Positions 8,613 to 16,528 of a DNA stretch of 64,000 bases are shown here, piece by piece. The number at the start of each line of letters is the position of its first letter. The stretch's first letter is position 1. The DNA comes from Paenibacillus alba. Lineage in GTDB: Bacteria > Bacillota > Bacilli > Paenibacillales > NBRC-103111. Below the pieces are notes generated by a model. The model was not told the DNA's origin. It did no database searches and saw only the letters and a list, made by a program, of their open reading frames with translations. Made by a program: the position numbers and the translations under genes. The DNA is taken from positions 62,001 through 126,000 of the forward strand of contig NZ_JABMKZ010000021.1 in the NCBI RefSeq assembly GCF_013204855.1, read 5' to 3'.

Positions 8613-9191
8613 ATGTCAACAAAATCACAACGGATAGACCCGCGTGTACTTCGTACGCGTCAATTGATTCGGGATGCATTCATAGAGTTACTTCAGGAGC
8701 TGGAACTGGAGAAAATAACCGTGAATCGCATCGCGGAGCGAGCGACGATTAATCGTGTCACCTTCTATCTTCATTATCGAGATATTTCAGATATGATCGA
8801 ACAATTGGCTGATGATATGATTAACGAAATCCACGCCATCTTGAAAGAGGCTCCGGACCCGCCCGATTTTAACATTGAAATCCTCATTAAAATGCTTGAG
8901 CATATCGAGGGAAATTCGAAGTTTTATAAGGTTCTGCTCGCTTCCAAACGTATTCCCGTATTTACGGAACGACTCATGAAGCTGATCGCTGATTTTATGT
9001 CCAGTCGAATAAACAAGCTAGAGGAATCCTTAACTTTGAACGTTCAAAAAGATATCGCGATCTGGTACGGCTCCTCCGCCATCATTGGTACGATTGTTTT
9101 CTGGCTTCGCAATGATTTACCTTATAAGCCGGTTTTTTTGGCTGCACAGCTTTCAGAATTGCTCCATATCCCAGAGTCCCCATCTCGTTAA
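8613..9191 (+). CDS. TetR/AcrR family regulator
   Basis: Repressor of about 192 residues. The N-terminal helix-turn-helix is clear: RTRQLIRDAFIELLQE, KITVNRIAERATINRVTFYLHYRDI, the TetR recognition-helix pattern with Y-x-H-Y. The C-terminal part (SKFYKVLLASKRIPVFTERL) resembles TetR_C_7-like domains seen with efflux genes. The start at 8613 is the only ATG with an AAGGA-rich sequence before it; the in-frame extension to 8562 would begin with TTG and lacks support. Divergence from the DHA2 exporter implies that it represses that gene. A TCATCTA/TAGATGA inverted pair at 8461-8467 and 8510-8516 lies between them, but its 42-base separation makes it weak as an operator. Confidence 0.87.
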   Translation: MSTKSQRIDPRVLRTRQLIRDAFIELLQELELEKITVNRIAERATINRVTFYLHYRDISDMIEQLADDMINEIHAILKEAPDPPDFNIEILIKMLEHIEGNSKFYKVLLASKRIPVFTERLMKLIADFMSSRINKLEESLTLNVQKDIAIWYGSSAIIGTIVFWLRNDLPYKPVFLAAQLSELLHIPESPSR

Positions 9192-9218
9192 ATCCAATCA
9201 AGAATAGTCCACAAACAA

Positions 9219-9249
9219 AAAAAGAGCTTCCGTGAGGCAAGCTCTTTCA
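9219..9249 (-). terminator. Intrinsic terminator after the GH105 gene
   Basis: AAAGAGCTT pairs with AAGCTCTTT around a nine-base loop, with a run of T on the minus strand. It closes the leftward GH105 gene and may also stop the rightward TetR transcript. Confidence 0.75.
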
Positions 9250-9261
9250 CCATCGTTTTAT

Positions 9262-11502
9262 TTACATACCATCAAAATCCCTCGATTTCACCGCCAAATC
9301 ATTTCCACATGATTCTCCGTTTCCCTGCCCGCTCAAATGCTTTTTCACCTTAATAAGCTCTATACCCGCAAGCAGCACAATGCCAATTCCGTGTGTATCA
9401 TTAAGCTGCCAGCTTAACTGGTCTTTATAGTAATAGGAATTAAAGGAGTAGCCCGAACCGCGGCAAACGCCGTATACATTTCCATTTTTATCAATGCATG
9501 ACCGGGTCAAGCCTTCCCAGCCCTTCAACACCGCTTCTACATACGTTTCCGAATCCTCTAACCAACCAAATCGAATACCGCGGGCGAAGGCATATATGAA
9601 CATGGACGTGCAGGATGCTTCTTCATAAGACGCTGGGTCCGTCAGAACCTGGTGCCATAGACCATGAGTACCCTGCAATTGCCGGTAGCCCTCACACAGC
9701 TCGCAGAAAAACTTCAGTAGCTCTGGACGATGTTCATGTTTCTCTGGCATCACAGCAAGCAGTTCTGTCAATGAAAACAGCACCCAGCCATTTCCTCTTC
9801 CCCATGGAACGCTATTCCCTTTTTGAAATTTAAAATCGTAAACATGGTGCATAATTTTAAGCTCTGGAATAAAAAGTAGTTGTTTATAGAGGAGAAATTG
9901 CATCGCCGCATCATTCAAATAGCTGCTTTCTCCCGTAAGTTCATAGTACTTGCTAAGAAAAGGCGTACTCATATACAAATCGTCACACCATACCGTGTCT
10001 TTCATAAAATCAGTCGTTCCTCGCATTCTGTACAAGGCTCCATCCGCTAATCGGCTCTGCTCCATCGTGATGTATTGAGCAATCCGAGTGGCCGCCGAGC
10101 TGACGCCAATCAGCTGCCTCGCTTTATTGGCCTCCAGCATAGCTGCTCCGAAGGAGCCGCAATCGTCTAAACTGTCGATTAGCGCCAGTTGATGATTCAT
10201 CCCCGGAGAACCGTACTGCTTTCGATCCCACAGGCTATAGGCATGGAATGAGGTGCATAACTCGATATGATCCATGGCATAGCTCGTGAAATAGGAATTC
10301 TCAAGCTGCAATCCCGTCTTCAAAATACCATAAAGCGTCACGCCTAACGGATAGTTCCACTTGCCATAGATCGCATTCTCTAAATAAGGCCGCACCCACG
10401 CTGCAGGTAAATCCACACGCCAGAAAGTTTGCTCTAGGTCTGTTCCTATTAATGTGTCCATACGTATAATCTCAGATGCCTGTGGCGCACTTTCTACTAG
10501 GAATGTCCCTGCATATAGCCAATGATCGGACATGCCTTCTACCTGGCAAGGCTTGCTCAACTTTACATTTACGTATTTATTTTCTGTGGCCAGCTCCATC
10601 GTAAATCCCCATGCCGGATTCACACATGCTGAGCGAATAACGATATCGTGCGTCCCGAAAGCAATCGGCAAAGCAAGAACAAACGAACCTGCCTTTTGTC
10701 TCTCCTCATGAACCAGTTTGCCGTCAAGATAGATCGTCAGAGGGCCGTTATGCGCAACGTTCCAGTGAACAGATTGCTCGTTCGGGCTTCTGCTCTCCAG
10801 CTTTGTCCAAGCATATGCGATGCTTTCAGGTTGATGTCCGAAGATTCGAGCGAAACATCCCAGGCTCATCTCCTCTGGCGACCACACCGCCTTTGGGTGC
10901 CACTGGCCGAAAAGTGCATCGGTTTCCTCACCAGGCAGGAGGCTCCAAACGACAGCTTGAGGCTCGCTGTACACCCAGCCCTCCTGACCTTGGCGCTCCG
11001 ACGTTGGGGCTAGAATGTGCATAGGGAACCCCTTCACGCTTCCAGTTCCGAATTGGCCTCCGCAGCCTGTCTCTGTTTTCACGAATTCAAGAAGGATGTG
11101 ATTCCAGCCTTTGTGAAGCTTGGAGCGGAAATGTTGGATGCGTTCGGGGAATACATCATCATTAAGGTTCGATGCAAATTGCAGCGATTGGTTAAGAAAC
11201 ACGCGTACGGGGCTGAAACAGCTCACACTAAACGGAAGTTCGGCTTCCACGTCGCTCCATAGCTTTCCCCATACGTAGACATATTGCCCGTTCTCAAGCT
11301 CCGGCCATCTATGGACCAAGTTCATTTCATACCTGTAATCTTCGCCGCGCCTGAAGCCATTCGTCGCATGTATGCGATAAATAGGCCGATGCTTCGGATG
11401 AGAGCCGATGAATCGTCCTGCAACGGCTGCCAATATCTCTTCCTCATGATCGACTTTGCCTGCTATAGATTCGTTTTTGTGGAAATATGGATAATCTTTC
11501 AT
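9262..11502 (-). CDS. GH105-type unsaturated rhamnogalacturonyl hydrolase with N-terminal beta domains
   Basis: Protein of about 746 residues with no signal peptide, so probably cytosolic. Roughly the last 380 residues form the (alpha/alpha)6 domain of GH88/GH105: YGKWNYPLGVTLYGIL, the catalytic-acid region CDDLYMSTPFL, PWGRGNGW, and GLWHQVLTDPASYEEAS. Family members hydrate unsaturated galacturonyl-rhamnose released by lyases. The first ~350 residues carry beta-rich, jelly-roll-like stretches not present in minimal YteR/YesR, possibly substrate binding. The start at 11502 follows GGAGG by five bases; the upstream ATG overlaps that site. It lies 12 bases after the beta-propeller gene, so the two are co-transcribed. 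It is the last gene of the rhamnogalacturonan locus. Confidence 0.85.
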   Translation of the reverse strand: MKDYPYFHKNESIAGKVDHEEEILAAVAGRFIGSHPKHRPIYRIHATNGFRRGEDYRYEMNLVHRWPELENGQYVYVWGKLWSDVEAELPFSVSCFSPVRVFLNQSLQFASNLNDDVFPERIQHFRSKLHKGWNHILLEFVKTETGCGGQFGTGSVKGFPMHILAPTSERQGQEGWVYSEPQAVVWSLLPGEETDALFGQWHPKAVWSPEEMSLGCFARIFGHQPESIAYAWTKLESRSPNEQSVHWNVAHNGPLTIYLDGKLVHEERQKAGSFVLALPIAFGTHDIVIRSACVNPAWGFTMELATENKYVNVKLSKPCQVEGMSDHWLYAGTFLVESAPQASEIIRMDTLIGTDLEQTFWRVDLPAAWVRPYLENAIYGKWNYPLGVTLYGILKTGLQLENSYFTSYAMDHIELCTSFHAYSLWDRKQYGSPGMNHQLALIDSLDDCGSFGAAMLEANKARQLIGVSSAATRIAQYITMEQSRLADGALYRMRGTTDFMKDTVWCDDLYMSTPFLSKYYELTGESSYLNDAAMQFLLYKQLLFIPELKIMHHVYDFKFQKGNSVPWGRGNGWVLFSLTELLAVMPEKHEHRPELLKFFCELCEGYRQLQGTHGLWHQVLTDPASYEEASCTSMFIYAFARGIRFGWLEDSETYVEAVLKGWEGLTRSCIDKNGNVYGVCRGSGYSFNSYYYKDQLSWQLNDTHGIGIVLLAGIELIKVKKHLSGQGNGESCGNDLAVKSRDFDGM

Positions 11503-11514
11503 AGCTTCCTCCAT

Positions 11515-12783
11515 TTACAACATAATCTCCCCGCCAGGATACAGCGTTGAGCTGGACAAGCGTTTGGGCTGAGGCAGAGGGCTGCCTGCAATTTTTGCTT
11601 TCAGATCCATAGGCTGGCTAGCATAAATGGCGGCAGTTTCATCATTGTAAATGATCACTTGCTCCGTCTCGCCGCCGATTAAAGCGGCATGCACGGCATA
11701 GCCCTCGGTTGGAAATTCAACAACGGCATTCATATGACCGTCATATAACGTTGGGAATACACCGCCTCCGCGGCGATAAGCGAGAATATAATCCGCGGAA
11801 TCCTTCTCCCAATCCCGAAGAGTCTCAATAATGGTCAGCCAACCGTCTGTGGCGCGGTCTTCTTTCCAAAGCTCTTTCCCGTCGCTTTCCAGTAGGAAAA
11901 GCGCATCCTTGCCTTTCAAGCCTTTGCCATCATCCTCGCGGATAAGGCGATCCAAGCCAGCAATTTGCAAGCCCGGCAAATCGCTCCGAAACCTCCCTAA
12001 CGCGATATGCTGTGACTCTATGGAGCCTTCATAACGCCACAGCTCCTTCCCCCAGCGATCATACATAACGGTGACGCTGCCGCCGATAACAAGCTCCGGC
12101 TCGCCATCCCCATTCACATCGCCGATCCAAATGCAATCGGCATGATCATCCAGATCATGACAGCTCCATAACCGGCTTCCATCGTGATCAAGCAGATCGT
12201 ATCCAGCCATGACTTCATCGAACCCGTCTCCATCCAAATCATACACCCAAGGAAAATGCCCTGGATTTCCTTCATGGGTCCATAGCAGATTGAACTTACG
12301 GTCAAGCGCCCACATCTTGTGATAGCGGTCCTTGAGAATGATATCGCTTGCCGAGCTTCCTCCTGTCAGATTAGCCACGATGATACAGTCATGGGCGTGG
12401 GGACTGGGCAGAACATGAGCCGCTTTCACTTGTCCATTCCGTCCATCCAGAATTAAAAACCGATCATCCATGATGCACACAACCTCCAGCAGGCCGTCCC
12501 CGTCAATGTCGACGATTTGGGCTGGATAGTCAGAGCCTGGACCACCCGCTTCCGAGCTTGGCTCGCCTGTCTGCCAGAGCAGATTTCCTTCCAGATCGAA
12601 TGCGGTCAGACACTGCACTTGATGTGGAATGTAGCGCACATCCTGTCTATTGTCGGGCTGCACCATAAGCAGCTCCATACGGCCGTCTCCGTTCAGGTCG
12701 CCTAGTAACATTTTGCAGCGTTTGCCCGCAGCTTGCGTATCCATTTTTCCTATCAGAAATGGTTCCTTGAGTGTTTGCTTCAT
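11515..12783 (-). CDS. FG-GAP/VCBS beta-propeller protein, PL11-like
   Basis: Predicted cytosolic beta-propeller of about 422 residues. Calcium-type loops repeat along it: DLNGDGRMELL, DIDGDGLLEVV, DLDGDGFDEVM and DVNGDGEPELV, each followed by a beta strand, as in FG-GAP repeats and in rhamnogalacturonan lyases of family PL11. It is shorter than YesW/YesX and lacks their N-terminal domain and a signal peptide, so lyase activity is not certain. Context (GH105 next, YetA-like lyase in the same locus) supports a role in rhamnogalacturonan fragments. The ATG at 12783 follows GGAGG; the longer frame would begin with TTG inside that site. A promoter is seen at 12843-12871. Confidence 0.72.
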   Translation of the reverse strand: MKQTLKEPFLIGKMDTQAAGKRCKMLLGDLNGDGRMELLMVQPDNRQDVRYIPHQVQCLTAFDLEGNLLWQTGEPSSEAGGPGSDYPAQIVDIDGDGLLEVVCIMDDRFLILDGRNGQVKAAHVLPSPHAHDCIIVANLTGGSSASDIILKDRYHKMWALDRKFNLLWTHEGNPGHFPWVYDLDGDGFDEVMAGYDLLDHDGSRLWSCHDLDDHADCIWIGDVNGDGEPELVIGGSVTVMYDRWGKELWRYEGSIESQHIALGRFRSDLPGLQIAGLDRLIREDDGKGLKGKDALFLLESDGKELWKEDRATDGWLTIIETLRDWEKDSADYILAYRRGGGVFPTLYDGHMNAVVEFPTEGYAVHAALIGGETEQVIIYNDETAAIYASQPMDLKAKIAGSPLPQPKRLSSSTLYPGGEIML

Positions 12784-12842
12784 TTCCAATCCCTCCAAAT
12801 CTCAGCTATACGCTAGCCGCCTGAGCATTTACTTTCAGTGAC

Positions 12843-12871
12843 ATCGTAATCCAGTTTGAGACTGCGTTCAA
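12843..12871 (-). promoter_or_regulatory. Sigma-A-type promoter of the beta-propeller/GH105 unit
   Basis: On the minus strand TTGAAC and TACGAT are separated by 17 bases, about 60 bases before the ATG and downstream of the terminator that ends the deacetylase gene. It would make the last two genes a separate transcription unit. Confidence 0.5.
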
Positions 12872-12944
12872 TCGAACATTTTTGCCCGTTTTGACCAGGG
12901 CTTTGCATTTTTTTTCCGACTTGCCACTTTCTTGCGCAAACAAC

Positions 12945-12988
12945 GAAAAAAGAGGAAATGACGATAGCTTGCTTCGTCATTTCCTCTT
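12945..12988 (-). terminator. Strong intrinsic terminator after the deacetylase gene
   Basis: A 15-base perfect stem, AGAGGAAATGACG with its complement, is followed on the minus strand by TTTTTT. It separates the deacetylase from the beta-propeller gene. Confidence 0.85.
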
Positions 12989-12989
12989 G

Positions 12990-13790
12990 TTAGTTCAACT
13001 TCTTTTGCTCCCCGCTTTTCACTTCCACCACTTGATCATCTGCGCGCAGCCAAACGCTCAAGGCTGAAGGATTATAAACGAAATCCAAGCCAGCGGAAAA
13101 TTTAAGCTGCTCGAAAGCTTTTGTATAATCAACAATTTCGATATTTGTCGCATACCAGATATCCGAGTTGCCGCCGGCATACGCGCAAAATTTTTCTATC
13201 AAATCCCAGTTGTTATCAGTATCAAATTCATAGCTGTGTCCCCAAACATACATGAGGTATAGATATTGGGTCTTATTCAAATGAACAAATGTTTCTGCCT
13301 GTTTCATCAGATCGACATTATGATGACAGGTAGGCTGCCATTCCAGCCAATCATGCGGCATTCCGAAGTGCCCAGTCCCTGAAACAACTCTCGCATACTC
13401 AATGCCAAGGCCAGGCAGCAAATCTTTAATCCGGTTGTTGTAGGAGCCATTCGGATAGGACATCCCTCTTACAGTGTATCCCATGATCCGCTCCAGATTT
13501 TTACGGTCTTCCATGACCTCATGAATGATTTGTTCGTTCGGACAACGGGCAATAGTAGGATGCGTCAGGGTATGTGCCGAAACCTCATGTCCTTCATAAT
13601 GCGACAGAATCTCATCTTCGGACAAACGGTCGGGACTATCGAATAATCCTGAATTGATATGGAAAGTCCCCTTGATCCCATTCCGGTTGAAAATATCCAC
13701 CAGCCTTTTGTCCGCATTCCTTCCGTCATCATAGCTCATCGTCAGAGCTTTATGCCGTCCCCTTGGATAACACATTAATATTTTCGCCAA
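12990..13790 (-). CDS. Polysaccharide deacetylase (NodB-like) family protein
   Basis: About 266 residues forming a NodB-type domain. The metal site is visible: MSYDDG (the TFDDG equivalent) near the N terminus and HTLTHPTI (H-x3-H). SYPNGSYN corresponds to the third family motif. There is no signal peptide or membrane segment, which is unusual for CE4 enzymes acting on cell wall, so an intracellular acetylated oligosaccharide is the likelier substrate. The best start is a TTG at 13790, seven bases after GGGGAGG; the longer frame begins upstream of that site. It lies 46 bases after the YetA-like gene and before a strong terminator. Removal of acetyl groups from rhamnogalacturonan fragments is inferred from context. 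Confidence 0.78.
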   Translation of the reverse strand: MAKILMCYPRGRHKALTMSYDDGRNADKRLVDIFNRNGIKGTFHINSGLFDSPDRLSEDEILSHYEGHEVSAHTLTHPTIARCPNEQIIHEVMEDRKNLERIMGYTVRGMSYPNGSYNNRIKDLLPGLGIEYARVVSGTGHFGMPHDWLEWQPTCHHNVDLMKQAETFVHLNKTQYLYLMYVWGHSYEFDTDNNWDLIEKFCAYAGGNSDIWYATNIEIVDYTKAFEQLKFSAGLDFVYNPSALSVWLRADDQVVEVKSGEQKKLN

Positions 13791-13836
13791 ATTCGATTCC
13801 TCCCCTTTTCCAGCCATCTAAATAATACCATTTCAT

Positions 13837-16404
13837 TCATGGCTCTGGAAGAAAATCTGCAATGAATTCCAGTGCAATCATTGTATTCAGCGACCACTGC
13901 GCAGCCTCGTTTGTATTTATCCAATCAATTTCCTTGAGCGTATCGATATGGGTAACCAGAGCTGCCTCCTTCTGCAGATCAACAAGGGCGAACGGGTTCG
14001 CAAGCAGGATAGACCAACATGTCCGAGCCGTTTCCTCGTCTTTCCTATAATAGGCGCCATATGCCGCGATTGCAGCACTGAGTACAGGATGTTCGAAGTG
14101 ATTCGTGTTGATACTGCCATTAGTCAGCTTATCTTTGTCTTCCTGCGACAGATTGTAATACACCCCGAACTCGGCCAGCATGTCTTCCCACTCTTGATCC
14201 TTCAGCATAGCTGCCAGCTCAAACCATACTTGGGGAGCACCCATGCTAATTGCCAAATGGCGGCCCCAGTTGTCGTCGCCCATTGGGCTCAGAACTCCAG
14301 TTTTGGGATCATAGCCATAAGTAGGACCCGAAATCAATCTATACTTGGCTCGTTTGATAGATGCGATCCCCACTAAGATTTTATCTCGATAGGCCGTGTC
14401 TTCAAAGCGCTCCCAACGGGTCATCCAGTTAGAGCTAAAGGCTGCCCAGTCTGGGCCTACCCGAACATGCGTCGGATGCTCGTCTTTGGGGAAATAGGCC
14501 CTCATCGGATCTATATTCACAGTTGTATAATCCGAATCTCTCACTTCGTTCATCATATCGCCAAGCCGCTCATCGACCGTCAAATAGTAATAGTAACGGT
14601 GCAGTCCTGCCATCGCGATCCGAGCTTCTTTGCAGCCGCAGCCCCAATGTACAACATTATGTCTGGATCCTAGCCCAGCATATTCGCCGAAATGATACAC
14701 ATCCACCTCGCTTGTGTGCCTGGTCATTGCCTCTGCCATCCGGAAAATATCCGCTCTGCCGGTGCGGAGAAACTGCGTCCATAACCACATATTCGGCGCC
14801 AGCTCCGTATTTTGCCAAGCGCAGCCGCCCAAATCGTAGTTCCATACATGCCTCACAGGGTCATAGCTGTGCATGTAATCACCGTAATCCCAGAAGCCGT
14901 ACCATTTCCGCTGCTCCGTTTCCTCTTGGTAGAACGTGATGATGCCATCCAGCCGATTTTCCAATTGCTGTTTGATGGCGCTGCTCCGGTCCGGCAAGCT
15001 CCAGTAGCCGAAAGCCCTTGACCTGTGATAATAAGCCGGTTCGCAAACCAATAAGGAAGGATTTTGAGATTGTTCCTGCATGCAGCGAAGAAGGTCGTCA
15101 TCCGGTGTTTCCTTCGTACACCATAAGGTCATTTCACTCGTGTTGGCAATGCCATACGGAGTCGCACGCAGCTCTTCCGCTCCTTCATAGGAGGATTCTA
15201 CATGCGTTTGTGTATCATAATGACGAAGATCCATCGGACCGCCATCTGGCGACCAGAACCATACCGTGAACGCTGCCTCCGATTCGGCTATGCCATGCAC
15301 CTCAAAGCCGGAAGGGTGCTTCTGCCAGAAATTGCGCAAGCCCGCAGCCAAGCCACCTCCGTCTCCGCCAACGTAGCCCAAGCCCCCAGCGCGCCGCCCG
15401 TCTACAATCTTCACCCAGCTGCATCCTGCTTGGGTTCGCTTCCATAGCCGATAATGCTCGGACGAATCCTGCACCAGCTTAAAGCTGCCCCACGTTGCCG
15501 AGTCATCCAGCAACCCAAGAAAATAGGCATCTTCTTGAGCATCGAAGCTAACGGCTTCACCACGCGTCTGGCGCTCAAACAGCTCCCGATATTTCCCCTT
15601 TGTCCGCCTTGTATGCAGCGTTTTCGGCGATTCGCTGAAGCAGCCGCGATCTCCCGCAAACCGCACATGCCGATTGTAGTGAGCCCCTCTCATCGGGACG
15701 ATAAAGCGAATCCCCAGACCTTTCAAGCTATCTTCATGTGGATTGCCATCATAGTGAAACGTATGTACAAGTCGAATGGAGTCCATGCCGGCATAGACAT
15801 ATAAGCGCAGCGAAAAAGGAAGCCATTCACGTGTGCCTTCCATGGCCCGCTGTCTGCCATCCAGCTTGACGACTGCCCGGACTGGTCCTTGCTGTTCAAT
15901 AACAGCTTGATAGATCCGGCTCTCGAAAGCTTCCTCTCGAATCGTTCTTATCCCGGATACATCGCTGACATCTTCCTTCAAGCAGATTAAATCACCACCG
16001 CTGCATATTTCTGCGCCATGACGAGTGATGCTTCTAAGCAGCTGCCCCTGTTTGCCCAGCGTGCATATCACGATGCCTGTATTCAGCGTAATCGTATCGT
16101 CGGTTTCAGTGACCACAACGCGATGTTCCGAAGCTGGTCCCTTCCCTTTGTCGACGGAATATCCGTCTGCCGCACCTTGAAGATTTGCCGCCGCATGTGC
16201 AGACCATTTGACACTACCGTCGGGCCAGAAGGCTGTTGGCCAGCTTTGCAAAGGTATAGCTTGATTCCCATCCAAGCTGTTCAGCCGCAGGGGTTCCTCA
16301 CGCTGAAGCTCGCCTTCCCTCCACGGTATCCCCCAAGTTACGCCAACCGGCATAGCTGCTTCTTTCGTTAACCAACGCAAAGCAATTACCGTTTCTGAAG
16401 CCAA
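13837..16404 (-). CDS. PcRGLX/YetA-like exo-rhamnogalacturonan lyase family protein
   Basis: Large protein of about 855 residues resembling B. subtilis YetA and fungal PcRGLX (PL26). It begins with a RIFT-barrel-like domain (VGVTWGIPW, AFWPDGSVKWSAHAA), continues with a central beta-sandwich (LRLYVYAGMDSIRLVHTFHYDG), and ends with an alpha/alpha toroid (YGFWDYGDYMHSYD, HFGEYAGLGSRHNVVHWGCG, MGDDNWGRH). No signal peptide is seen, so it should act inside the cell. The TTG at 16404 lies nine bases after GAGGAG; an ATG at 16413 is too close to that site, and the much longer frame to 16509 starts upstream of a promoter at 16435-16463. Lyase activity is inferred from homology and neighbours. Confidence 0.82.
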   Translation of the reverse strand: MASETVIALRWLTKEAAMPVGVTWGIPWREGELQREEPLRLNSLDGNQAIPLQSWPTAFWPDGSVKWSAHAAANLQGAADGYSVDKGKGPASEHRVVVTETDDTITLNTGIVICTLGKQGQLLRSITRHGAEICSGGDLICLKEDVSDVSGIRTIREEAFESRIYQAVIEQQGPVRAVVKLDGRQRAMEGTREWLPFSLRLYVYAGMDSIRLVHTFHYDGNPHEDSLKGLGIRFIVPMRGAHYNRHVRFAGDRGCFSESPKTLHTRRTKGKYRELFERQTRGEAVSFDAQEDAYFLGLLDDSATWGSFKLVQDSSEHYRLWKRTQAGCSWVKIVDGRRAGGLGYVGGDGGGLAAGLRNFWQKHPSGFEVHGIAESEAAFTVWFWSPDGGPMDLRHYDTQTHVESSYEGAEELRATPYGIANTSEMTLWCTKETPDDDLLRCMQEQSQNPSLLVCEPAYYHRSRAFGYWSLPDRSSAIKQQLENRLDGIITFYQEETEQRKWYGFWDYGDYMHSYDPVRHVWNYDLGGCAWQNTELAPNMWLWTQFLRTGRADIFRMAEAMTRHTSEVDVYHFGEYAGLGSRHNVVHWGCGCKEARIAMAGLHRYYYYLTVDERLGDMMNEVRDSDYTTVNIDPMRAYFPKDEHPTHVRVGPDWAAFSSNWMTRWERFEDTAYRDKILVGIASIKRAKYRLISGPTYGYDPKTGVLSPMGDDNWGRHLAISMGAPQVWFELAAMLKDQEWEDMLAEFGVYYNLSQEDKDKLTNGSINTNHFEHPVLSAAIAAYGAYYRKDEETARTCWSILLANPFALVDLQKEAALVTHIDTLKEIDWINTNEAAQWSLNTMIALEFIADFLPEP

Positions 16405-16434
16405 CTGATTCATCTCCTCTCGCAAGATAGTCAC

Positions 16435-16463
16435 ATTGTAGAGAGGAATAAGCTTGCCGGCAA
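16435..16463 (-). promoter_or_regulatory. Sigma-A-type promoter before the YetA-like gene
   Basis: On the minus strand TTGCCG and TACAAT are 17 bases apart, placing transcription start about 25 bases before the proposed TTG start. This argues against the longer reading frame of the downstream gene. Confidence 0.5.
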
Positions 16464-16528
16464 TGCAACATTTTTGGTTCGCAAAGGAGGACCCTTTGTA
16501 CTTTTTCAAACGCTTTGCACATTGTTGT

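Noticed and set aside
16405..16509. N-terminal extension of the YetA-like protein
   Set aside because: A promoter-like sequence (TTGCCG-17-TACAAT) lies within the extension, and a ribosome binding site precedes the later TTG.
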